Shown in pieces: positions 8,520 to 15,053 of a stretch of DNA of 27,352 nucleotides. The stretch spans positions 1-27,352 of the forward strand of contig JBEKNT010000030.1 in assembly GCA_049522565.1 (NCBI GenBank), written 5' to 3'. The first letter of the stretch is position 1. Every line of letters starts with the position of its first letter. The stretch comes from JASHVB01 sp049522565 (GTDB lineage Bacteria > Pseudomonadota > Alphaproteobacteria > Acetobacterales > Acetobacteraceae). The notes beneath the pieces are model-generated. The model did not search any database. It was not told where the DNA came from and saw only the letters and a list, made by a program, of their open reading frames with translations. Position numbers and translations under genes: made by a program.

Positions 8520-8570
8520 TTGACATGCATTAACTAGTTAGTTAATAGCCGCACGAACACACCGGTTCAA
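8520..8570. promoter_or_regulatory. Overlapping divergent promoters for quiC and the quinate/shikimate dehydrogenase gene
   Basis: On the plus strand TTGACA (8520-8525), a 17-bp spacer and TAATAG (8543-8548) form a plausible promoter for the dehydrogenase gene. The -35 is a perfect consensus; the -10 is weak. On the minus strand TTGAAC (8570-8565), a 17-bp spacer and TATTAA (8547-8542) form a plausible promoter for quiC. The palindromic operator at 8529-8546 occupies the spacer and overlaps both -10 elements, so one bound dimer could block both promoters. The assignments rest on consensus matching by eye. Confidence 0.55.
8529..8546. promoter_or_regulatory. Palindromic TetR-family operator candidate
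   Basis: ATTAACTA-GT-TAGTTAAT is a perfect inverted repeat with 8-bp arms around a 2-bp centre. It is strikingly AT-rich within GC-rich DNA. A 16/18 match occurs at 10364-10381 and a 13/18 match at 10336-10353, both directly upstream of the tetR gene. This links the regulator to the quiC/dehydrogenase promoters. The length and symmetry fit TetR-family operators; binding itself is inferred. Confidence 0.8.
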
Positions 8571-8646
8571 GACAAAAGACAGAACCGCCACGGCGCAGGT
8601 GCCCCGACGGTCCGGCGGGTTGCGGGGCTGGAAAGGGTCGGCATCG

Positions 8647-9522
8647 TTGAGCTTCGCCAGGCAACCGAGCGTCCTTCTCGGGCTGATCGGTGCACACCTC
8701 CAGGCCTCGCTCACCCCGGCCATGCACGAAATGGAGGGCCAGGCGCAGGGGTTGCGCGCGATCTACAAGCTGATCGACCTGGAGACGCTTGGGCTGACCG
8801 AGGACGCACTGCCGGACCTGCTGACGGCGGCTGAACGGATGGGCTTCACCGGGCTCAATATCACGTATCCTTGCAAGCAGACGGTGCTGCCTCTGCTGCA
8901 CGAGATCTCGCCCGACGCGCAGGCGCTCGGCGCCGTCAATACGGTGCTGTTGCGGGGCGGCAGACGGATCGGCCACAACACCGATTGGTGGGGGTTCGCG
9001 GAAAACTTCCGTCGTGGGCTGCCGGATGTGGCGCTCCGCCGTGTCGTGCAGTTCGGTGCAGGGGGCGCCGGCGCGGCGGTTGCCCGGGCGGCACTGACGT
9101 TGGGGGTGCAACGATTGGCGATCTTCGATGTCGATGCCGAGCGCGCCAGCGCATTGGCAGCGCGTCTTGGTACCCAGTTCGGCGCCGCCCAGGTGGTGGT
9201 GGGGACAGACATGGCGGCGGACGTTGCAGCGGCAGATGGCATGATCAACGCGACTCCCGTCGGGATGGCGAGCCATCCAGGTCTGCCGCTGCCGGTGGAA
9301 TTGCTGCGCCCGGCCCTGTGGGTTGCGGAGATCGTCTATTTCCCTCTGGAGACCGCCTTGCTGCGCGCCGCGAGAGCCATTGGCTGCCGAACCTTGGACG
9401 GTGGCGGCATGGCGGTGTTCCAGGCGGTGAAGGCGTTCCAACTGTTCACCGGCATCACGCCGGATGCGGAGCGGATGCGGCGTTGTTTCGCGGCGATGAC
9501 AAGCGGGGATGGCACAACCTGA
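8647..9522 (+). CDS. Quinate/shikimate dehydrogenase (AroE superfamily, catabolic type)
   Basis: About 291 residues of the shikimate dehydrogenase fold. The N-terminal substrate domain contains SLTPAMHE (S21, T23), the catalytic lysine K77 in NITYPCKQ and aspartate D113 in HNTDWWGF. The Rossmann domain has GAGGAGAAVA followed by FDVDAERA; the acidic residue after strand 2 suggests NAD rather than NADP. The Ser/Thr pair, LLGLIG opening and AMHEMEGQAQG closely resemble Corynebacterium quinate/shikimate dehydrogenase rather than biosynthetic AroE. It would oxidise quinate or shikimate to the dehydro acid that QuiC-type enzymes consume downstream. I favour the TTG at 8647, preceded by GGAAAGGG, because it gives an N-terminus of family length. 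An in-frame GTG at 8599 would add 16 poorly conserved residues. The gene is divergent from quiC and shares its operator. Confidence 0.88.
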   Translation: MSFARQPSVLLGLIGAHLQASLTPAMHEMEGQAQGLRAIYKLIDLETLGLTEDALPDLLTAAERMGFTGLNITYPCKQTVLPLLHEISPDAQALGAVNTVLLRGGRRIGHNTDWWGFAENFRRGLPDVALRRVVQFGAGGAGAAVARAALTLGVQRLAIFDVDAERASALAARLGTQFGAAQVVVGTDMAADVAAADGMINATPVGMASHPGLPLPVELLRPALWVAEIVYFPLETALLRAARAIGCRTLDGGGMAVFQAVKAFQLFTGITPDAERMRRCFAAMTSGDGTT

Positions 9523-9553
9523 TGTTGCGCAGCGGCGTTCGCTCGATGCGCTG

Positions 9554-10321
9554 CTAGGGTCGGTTGCGTCCGCCTGATCCCATCCGATGCAACGCCGCGG
9601 TCACGGAGTTGCAGGAATCCGCAGCCGATTCCAGCAGACCAACGATCGCGTCGCAGATCAGCCGCTTGTGCTTCTTGCGCTGTTCCGGCGCGGTAAAGTC
9701 GCAGCCGAACAAGGCACCAAACGTGTGTCGGTTGGAGACGCGAAAGAAGCAGAACGCACTGATCATCATGTGCAGGTCGACCGGATCGATATCCGAGCGG
9801 AACACGCCTTCGCGCCGGCCGCGTTGCAGTATGCCGTCCAACCGCTGAATCACGCTCATGTTCAGGCTGCGCAACCGTTCCGACTGGGCGAGGTGTTTGC
9901 CATTATGGATGTTCTCGATACTCACCAGCCGGATGAAATCGGGATGCGTCTCCTGGTAGTCGAAGGTGAACTCAATGATGCGCCGCACCGCGTCGGATGG
10001 CGTCAGGCTATCGAGGTCAAGTTCCTGCTCCACACTGCGTATATCGCGATAGACCTGTTCCAGCGTGGCCAGATACAGGCCTTCCTTGCTACCGAAATAA
10101 TAGTAGATCATCCGCTTGTTGGTGCGCATCCGCGCGGCGATCGTGTCGACGCGCGCGCCACTCAGGCCGTTTTCGGCGAATTCCTGCCGGGCAGCCGCAA
10201 GGATCTCCCGGCGGGTCCGATCCGCATCGGGTTTGCGTGATCGCCCGGCAGGCGCTGCGTCCTCCGGTGGTTGCGTCGGCGGCACTGGCGCGGTTCCCCT
10301 GCACGGTTGGGAGGGGGTCAC
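9554..10321 (-). CDS. TetR/AcrR-family transcriptional regulator
   Basis: A 255-residue regulator with an N-terminal TetR domain. RTRREILAAARQEFAENG is followed by the helix-turn-helix around residues 56-78 (ARVDTIAARM then NKRMIYYYFGSKEGLY). A divergent ligand-binding and dimerisation domain follows, including FTFDYQETHPDFIRLVSIEN. The start is probably GTG 10321; no ATG exists before the HTH and the first 30 residues are low-complexity Pro/Ala/Arg, so the true start could be slightly later. Two operator-like sites lie 15-60 bases upstream, and a third sits between quiC and the dehydrogenase gene. This suggests autoregulation plus control of the hydroaromatic operon. The inducing ligand is presumably a pathway intermediate, which the sequence does not show. 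It converges on the dehydrogenase gene with a 31-base gap that contains no convincing terminator. Confidence 0.9.
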   Translation of the reverse strand: MTPSQPCRGTAPVPPTQPPEDAAPAGRSRKPDADRTRREILAAARQEFAENGLSGARVDTIAARMRTNKRMIYYYFGSKEGLYLATLEQVYRDIRSVEQELDLDSLTPSDAVRRIIEFTFDYQETHPDFIRLVSIENIHNGKHLAQSERLRSLNMSVIQRLDGILQRGRREGVFRSDIDPVDLHMMISAFCFFRVSNRHTFGALFGCDFTAPEQRKKHKRLICDAIVGLLESAADSCNSVTAALHRMGSGGRNRP

Positions 10322-10335
10322 CCTAGCACGGATTA

Positions 10336-10381
10336 ACGCACCAGATAGTTAATGAACGAGCCCATTAACCAGTTAGTTAAA
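10336..10381. promoter_or_regulatory. Double operator upstream of tetR
   Basis: Two copies of the palindrome seen at 8529-8546. The promoter-distal copy is ATTAACCAGTTAGTTAAA (10364-10381, 16/18 matches). The promoter-proximal copy (10336-10353) keeps a perfect right half TAGTTAAT but a degenerate left half (13/18). Their centres are 28 bp apart. The distal copy overlaps the stop codon of the upstream SDR gene, so tetR regulation reaches into that coding region. The arrangement fits negative autoregulation. Confidence 0.72.
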
Positions 10382-11129
10382 CCGCCAGGTAGCCGCCATC
10401 GACGTAAAGCTCCGCCCCGGTGATATACGACGCCTCGTCCGACGCCAGGAACAGGATCGCGTTCGCCACCTCGTCCACCTCGCCGGCGCGGCGCAGCGGC
10501 ACCCCTTGCAGCATCTTGGCCCGCACCGCGGGATCGGCGGTGGCACCCGACGTGCGCATCGGCGGCATCAGCCCCGGATGCACCGAATTGGCGCGAATCC
10601 CGTCGCGGCCGAACTGCACCGCGGTCGATTTGGTCAACGTGCGCACCGCGCCCTTCGACGCGTTGTAGCCCATGTGCGTCATCGTTTGCCCGGTATTGCC
10701 GGAGATCGACGAGAGATTGACGATCGCTCCGCCGCCGGTCTTCTGCATCTCCAGCACGGCGTATTTCGTGCCAAGAAAGACGCCGCGCGCGTTCACCTGC
10801 ATCAAGCGGTCCCAGGCGTCGGTGTCCAGCATGTCGGTCACGGCGCTGCCGCTGATGCCGGCATTGTTCACCAGGATGTCCAGCCTGCCGAATTTCGCCA
10901 CCGTCGCGGCCATTACGGACTGCCAGCTTGCCCCGTCGGTGACGTCGAGGCGCATGAACTCTGCGGCGCCGTTGGCGCGCGTAATATCGGACGCGACCTT
11001 CTGCCCATCCTCCTCCAGCATGTCGGCGACCACGACCTTGGCGCCCTCCTTGGCGAAGCGCCGCGCTGTCGCCGCCCCCATGCCGGAGGCCGCCCCGCTG
11101 ATGATCGCCACCTTGTCTTGCAAACGCAT
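10377..11129 (-). CDS. Short-chain dehydrogenase/reductase
   Basis: A 250-residue classical SDR. It has the cofactor motif SGAASGMG at 11-18, an aspartate at 36 (VVVADM) that favours NAD(H), NNAG at 88-91, and the catalytic serine in NLSSISG (around 141) with Y155 and K159 in YNASK. The C-terminal DEASYITGAELYVDGGY is the usual SDR ending. GGAGG lies about 9 bases upstream of ATG 11129. It lies upstream of tetR on the same strand, and one operator copy overlaps its stop codon. A role as a second alcohol dehydrogenase in hydroaromatic catabolism is possible but rests on position only. It is divergent from the LLM oxidoreductase across 114 bases in which I recognise no clear promoter or operator. 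Confidence 0.92.
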   Translation of the reverse strand: MRLQDKVAIISGAASGMGAATARRFAKEGAKVVVADMLEEDGQKVASDITRANGAAEFMRLDVTDGASWQSVMAATVAKFGRLDILVNNAGISGSAVTDMLDTDAWDRLMQVNARGVFLGTKYAVLEMQKTGGGAIVNLSSISGNTGQTMTHMGYNASKGAVRTLTKSTAVQFGRDGIRANSVHPGLMPPMRTSGATADPAVRAKMLQGVPLRRAGEVDEVANAILFLASDEASYITGAELYVDGGYLAV

Positions 11130-11243
11130 GGTTGGTTGCCTCCCCGGTCAGACCCGGTCGCAAACCTGCCACGGCGCGGCACGGCTTGGCTATCTCCGCT
11201 GAACCGGGCACGATGTGGTGACGTTGCAGCGGAGTACGCACCA

Positions 11244-12449
11244 ATGGCCCATCGCGGCTTGAAATTCGGTATTTTCCTCGCCCCGTTTCACCGCGTCGGC
11301 GAAAATCCCACGCTGGCCATTGCCCGCGATGTGGAATTGCTCGAGTGGCTCGACTGGCTCGGCTACGACGAAGCCTGGATCGGCGAGCACCACTCGGCGG
11401 GCTGGGAGTTGATTGCCCTGCCGGAACTGATCATCGCCGCCGCTGCAGAACGCACGAAGCACATCAGGCTTGGCACCGGCGTAACCAGCCTGCCCTATCA
11501 CCATCCGTTCATGGTGGCGCAGCGTTTCGTGCAGCTCGACCACATGACGCGCGGCCGCGCGATGATGGGATGCGGCCCGGGCGCGTTGACCTCGGACGCC
11601 TACATGCTCGGTATCGAACCCAGCACACAGCGGCCGCGCATGCTGGAGGCGATGGACGCCATCATGCGCCTGCTGAAATGTGAAGAGCCGGTCACGATGA
11701 AGACCGACTGGTTCGAAATGCGCGATGCGCGGCTGCACCTGCGTCCCTATACCGATCCGCATTTCGAGATCGCGGTGGCCAGCACGATCACGCCCTTCGG
11801 CATGATCGCTGCCGGGACCCATGGCGTCGGCGTGCTGTCGATCGGCGCCGGACTGCCGGGCGGGCCGGAGGCACTGGGAAGCCAATGGAAGATCGCCGAA
11901 GAGGCCGCCGCGAAGAACGGCAAGACGATGGACCGCAAGAACTGGCGCGTTGTTGTCAATGCGCACATTGCCGAGGACGATGAGCAAGCGCTCGCCGAAG
12001 TGAAGAAGGGCGAGCGGGTGGAGACGATGACGTATTTCGAGGATACGCTCGGCCGCCCGCCGGGTCGCGCCGACGATCCGCTGCGCGACGGCGTGAAGAT
12101 GGGCACCACGCTGGTCGGCTCGCCGGAGACTGTCGTGAAGGGCATTCAGAGATTGCAAGAGTACAGCCAGGGCGGTTTCGGCGGCATCCTGTTCCGCGCG
12201 CATGAATGGGCGAACCGAGAGCAGACGCGGCGTAGTTTTGAACTGTTCGCGCGGTACGTGATGCCGGTGTTCCAGGGCTCGCTGGATCCGATCGTCGGTT
12301 CCAACACCTGGGCGCGAGAGAACCGCAAGCAGGTGTTCGGCCCGACCGCCGAGGCGGTGAAGCGTGCGTTCACCGATTTCGGGCATGCCGTGCCGGAGGA
12401 TTATCGCCAGCGCACGCTCGGCGGCCGCGACTTCGATCCGCCGCGCTAG
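11244..12449 (+). CDS. LLM-class (luciferase-like) flavin-dependent oxidoreductase
   Basis: A 401-residue bacterial-luciferase-fold protein. Family landmarks include the N-terminal KFGIFLAPFH, AWIGEHHSAGWE, RLGTGVTSLPYHHPFMVAQR, LDHMTRGRAMMGCGPG and the C-terminal region with TTLVGSPETVVKGIQRL. These proteins use FMNH2 or F420 to oxidise organic substrates and often act with a separate flavin reductase, which is not seen here. ATG 11244 has GGAG about 9 bases upstream. The frame is open much further upstream, but that part is antisense to the SDR gene. The substrate is unknown. A small hairpin (CCTGT 12461-12465 with ACAGG 12475-12479) follows the stop, then the inverted repeat at 12481. Confidence 0.92.
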   Translation: MAHRGLKFGIFLAPFHRVGENPTLAIARDVELLEWLDWLGYDEAWIGEHHSAGWELIALPELIIAAAAERTKHIRLGTGVTSLPYHHPFMVAQRFVQLDHMTRGRAMMGCGPGALTSDAYMLGIEPSTQRPRMLEAMDAIMRLLKCEEPVTMKTDWFEMRDARLHLRPYTDPHFEIAVASTITPFGMIAAGTHGVGVLSIGAGLPGGPEALGSQWKIAEEAAAKNGKTMDRKNWRVVVNAHIAEDDEQALAEVKKGERVETMTYFEDTLGRPPGRADDPLRDGVKMGTTLVGSPETVVKGIQRLQEYSQGGFGGILFRAHEWANREQTRRSFELFARYVMPVFQGSLDPIVGSNTWARENRKQVFGPTAEAVKRAFTDFGHAVPEDYRQRTLGGRDFDPPR

Positions 12450-12480
12450 GTTTAGTAAGGCCTGTCTCGCGAGAACAGGC

Positions 12481-12585
12481 GAGGCCGAGGCGCGCAACGA
12501 CGAGGGTGAGGGTGCAGCGGGGCGACCCGATCACCCTCACCCTCTGCGCTAACGCGCCTCGACCTCTCCCACTTCGTGGGCGAGG
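12481..12585. repeat. Nested inverted repeat between convergent genes (REP-like, possible bidirectional terminator)
   Basis: The inner stem is GAGGGTGAGGGTG (12502-12514) with CACCCTCACCCTC (12532-12544), 13 bp perfect with a 17-base loop. The outer arms GAGGCCGAGGCGCG (12481-12494) and CGCGCCTCGACCTC (12553-12566) pair with one mismatch. A third hairpin, CCTCTCCCAC/GTGGGCGAGG (12563-12585), pairs with one mismatch. No T-tract follows, so Rho-independent termination is uncertain. Its right part runs into the 3' end of the phosphatase gene and supplies that gene's last codons and stop. Composition matches the element at 858-900. Confidence 0.65.
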
Positions 12586-13340
12586 TTTAGAAACAACGCC
12601 CCCGCGACGCCGGGCGCGCAGGCCAAAATCGGATTGCCGGTGGTTGGTCCGTCACCTTCCAGGAACGGACTGACCGCGGCGCCGGCCTCGGCCAGAAGCA
12701 CAAGCGCCGCGGCTACGTCCCACAGGTTGATGTGCAACTCGACATAGGCGTCGGTGCGTCCGGCTGCGACATCGGCCAGGCCTAGCGTGCCGGAGCCGCC
12801 GAGCCGCAATGTTGCGCCCTGCGCCAGCAATTTTTCGGATAGTGTCAGAAAGTCTTGGTTGGGCCGCCGGCGCGACCAGCCAACCTCGATGACGGCGCGA
12901 TCCAGCGCGGTGGTCTCGGCCGCGTGGATCGATGTGCCGTTCAGCATCGCGCCGCCGGCCAGGCGTGCGACATAGGTCTCCCGCAATGCCGGCGCGACAA
13001 TGACGCCGATCAGCGGCGTGCGGTCTTCCAGGCAGGCCAGGGAAACGCAAAAGCGTCGTGAGCCGCGCATGTAGTTTGCCGTGCCGTCGATCGGATCCAC
13101 GACCCAACGAAGGCTGCCGCCGCGCGCGACGCCGCCTTCTTCGCCCTGGAACCCGTCTGAAGGAAAGGCCGCTGCCAGGCGTTCGGAAATGAAGCGTTCG
13201 ACAGCGCCGTCGGCTTCGGTCAGCCAATCCTGCGGGCCCTTTAGCGTCGCCGTGGTGGCGGCGCACATCTGCATCGCCAGCGCGCCGGCTTCAGTCGCCA
13301 GCGTCACCGCGGTTTCGAAACGTCCCTGCAAGGCTCTCAT
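12549..13340 (-). CDS. Inositol monophosphatase family protein
   Basis: A 263-residue Mg2+-dependent phosphatase of the IMPase/histidinol-phosphatase superfamily. The metal-binding signatures are visible: GEEGG (E67/E68), WVVDPIDGTANY with D82 and D85, and the C-terminal NLWDVAAALVLLAEAGA. Family members hydrolyse phosphate monoesters such as inositol-1-phosphate, histidinol phosphate or PAP. It is the last gene of the Ugp-type ABC operon and overlaps the permease stop by 4 bp (ATGA), so co-translation is likely and the phosphatase probably acts on the imported solute or its product. The last residues NLAHEVGEVEAR and the stop are encoded within an intergenic inverted repeat, which suggests that the natural 3' end was replaced. 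Confidence 0.92.
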   Translation of the reverse strand: MRALQGRFETAVTLATEAGALAMQMCAATTATLKGPQDWLTEADGAVERFISERLAAAFPSDGFQGEEGGVARGGSLRWVVDPIDGTANYMRGSRRFCVSLACLEDRTPLIGVIVAPALRETYVARLAGGAMLNGTSIHAAETTALDRAVIEVGWSRRRPNQDFLTLSEKLLAQGATLRLGGSGTLGLADVAAGRTDAYVELHINLWDVAAALVLLAEAGAAVSPFLEGDGPTTGNPILACAPGVAGALFLNLAHEVGEVEAR

Positions 13341-14161
13341 CTGATCCCCGCGCGCATGAAGCTTTGCACGAATTGGCGTTGAAACAGCAAAAAGGCAACC
13401 AGCAATGGCGCGCTGGTCATCAGGGTTGCCGCGGTCACGATCGACCAGTCGATGCCCTGGTCGGTGGTGGCGAAGACCGACAATCCCACGGTCAGCGGCC
13501 GCGTGGTGACCGAGTTGGTGATGATCAGCGGCCAGAGGAAGTTGTTCCAATGGTAGCTCACCGAGACGAGTCCATAGGCGATGTAGGTCGGTTTCGCCAA
13601 CGGTACATAGACGCGCCACAATCGCGCCAGCACACCGCAGCCTTCCAGCCGTGCGGCGTCGTCCAACGGTTGCGGAATGGTCAGGAATGTCTGCCGCAGC
13701 AGGAAGATGCCGAAGGCCGAGCCGAGATAGGGCAGGGCGATACCAACAATCGTGTCCACCAGGTGCAATTGCACCAGGGTGCGATAGTTCTCCACCAGCA
13801 GGACGTCCGGCATGACCATCAATTGCAGCAGCACCAAAGCAAACAGCAGGTCGCGGCCGGGAAATGTCAGGCGTGCGAAGGCAAAGGCTGCCAGCGTGCA
13901 CAGCACGAACTGCGCCCCCAGGATCAGCGTCACCAGCATTACGGTGTTGACCAGGTAGCGCGCGAACGGCGCCGCCTGCCAAGCTGTTACCAGGTTCTTC
14001 AGCGTCAGGGGGGCGAACAGATCGAAGCGCGTTGCATACGCGGCGGGATGGAACGCGGTCCATACCGCGTACAGCAAGGGCAGCAGCCACAGGATCCCGA
14101 GCATCCAGGCACCGATGGTTTCCAGTGCCCGGCCGAGGCGATTGTGGTCGGCGACCATCAT
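13337..14161 (-). CDS. Ugp/Mal-type ABC transporter permease, UgpE-like
   Basis: A 274-residue inner-membrane permease of the MalG/UgpE type, with several hydrophobic segments (for example MLGILWLLPLLYAVWTAF near the N-terminus). The ATPase-docking EAA loop is DDAARLEGCGVLARLWRVYVP, in the form DAA...G.........P, followed by NNFLWPLIITNS, which is typical of this subfamily. The start ATG 14161 overlaps the stop of the partner permease gene (ATGA) and its own stop overlaps the phosphatase start. Together with the upstream permease it would form the heterodimeric channel. The UgpE label is by family resemblance; the solute is not proven to be glycerol-3-phosphate. Confidence 0.92.
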   Translation of the reverse strand: MMVADHNRLGRALETIGAWMLGILWLLPLLYAVWTAFHPAAYATRFDLFAPLTLKNLVTAWQAAPFARYLVNTVMLVTLILGAQFVLCTLAAFAFARLTFPGRDLLFALVLLQLMVMPDVLLVENYRTLVQLHLVDTIVGIALPYLGSAFGIFLLRQTFLTIPQPLDDAARLEGCGVLARLWRVYVPLAKPTYIAYGLVSVSYHWNNFLWPLIITNSVTTRPLTVGLSVFATTDQGIDWSIVTAATLMTSAPLLVAFLLFQRQFVQSFMRAGIR

Positions 14162-15027
14162 CGGTAGTGCACCCGCCGGCCGAGCACGCCGAATTGCAGC
14201 CATGCGGTCAGGGCGAGGATGGCCAGAAGCACGATAGTCAGTGTCGCCGCGGTGGCGGTGTCCCAGAAGCGGAAGCCGGTTTCGTAGATGTAGTATAACA
14301 GCAGCGTGGTTGCGTTGTCCGGTCCGCCGCGCGTCATCACCACGATGTGGTCGATCACGCGAAACGCGTTGATCACCGCGTTGACCAGGACGAACAGCGT
14401 GGTCGGCATCAACAGCGGCAGCGTGACCCGGCGGAAATAGTTCCAGCGTGAGGACCCTTCCAACGCGGCGGCCTCGCGCAAGTCGGTCGGCATGGTCTGC
14501 AAGGCCGCGAGGTAGAAGATCATGAAAAAGCCGGCCTCTTTCCACACCGCGACGGCGATCATTGCCGGCAGGGCAGTGGCGGCGTCGCCCAGCCAGTTGT
14601 GCCGTCCGCCACCGAACCAGCCGAGAACCTGATCGAACAACCCGTAATCCGGCGTGTAGAAAAACAGCCAGATATTGGCGACGGCGATCATCGGCAGCAT
14701 GGTGGGCAGGAAATACGCGAGGCGCAGCGCGGAGCGACCGGGCAGCGCGCCGTTCACCGCCAGGGCCATCAGCAATGCCAGCACGATCGAGGCCGGTATC
14801 GTTGCGGCGGCGTAAATCGCGTTGTTGCGCAGGGCCTGCCAGAAGACCGGATCGTCGCGCAGGTCGGTATAGTTGTCGAAACCAACAAACGGCGCCGGGT
14901 GCCCGCCATGTGGCGTTGCGTACAGACTGTCGATCAGGGTTTCGATCGCCGGCCAATGGGTGAACGCCACCAGCAAGACCAGCGCGGGCAGCAGCAGCAG
15001 ATAGGCGTGGATGGTTTCACGGCGCAT
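14158..15027 (-). CDS. Ugp/Mal-type ABC transporter permease, UgpA-like
   Basis: A 289-residue permease of the MalF/UgpA type. It begins with a membrane segment (YLLLLPALVLLVAFTHWP), then FVGFDNYTDLRDDPVFWQALRNN, the characteristic periplasmic segment. The EAA loop is LREAAALEGSSRWNYFRRVTLP and RGGPDNATTLLLYYIY follows near the C-terminus. It lies 26 bases downstream of a binding-protein gene and overlaps the next permease gene by 4 bp. The Shine-Dalgarno sequence before ATG 15027 is weak, consistent with coupling. The neighbours make it one half of the importer channel. Confidence 0.92.
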   Translation of the reverse strand: MRRETIHAYLLLLPALVLLVAFTHWPAIETLIDSLYATPHGGHPAPFVGFDNYTDLRDDPVFWQALRNNAIYAAATIPASIVLALLMALAVNGALPGRSALRLAYFLPTMLPMIAVANIWLFFYTPDYGLFDQVLGWFGGGRHNWLGDAATALPAMIAVAVWKEAGFFMIFYLAALQTMPTDLREAAALEGSSRWNYFRRVTLPLLMPTTLFVLVNAVINAFRVIDHIVVMTRGGPDNATTLLLYYIYETGFRFWDTATAATLTIVLLAILALTAWLQFGVLGRRVHYR

Positions 15028-15053
15028 GGGTCAGGTCGCCGCCCGGCGTGCCA

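Noticed and set aside
8455..8526. ATG 8526 as the start of QuiC
   Set aside because: It would add a Pro/Arg-rich tail, has no ribosome binding site and abuts the operator; ATG 8454 has AGGAG upstream and matches the domain start.
9523..9560. Possible terminator between the quinate/shikimate dehydrogenase and tetR genes
   Set aside because: Only a 6-bp stem (GCAGCG/CGCTGC) with a long loop and no T-tract is present, which is expected by chance in GC-rich DNA.
10506..11243. Plus-strand extension upstream of the LLM oxidoreductase
   Set aside because: The stretch is antisense to the SDR gene and shows no protein-like features; LLM homology begins right after ATG 11244.
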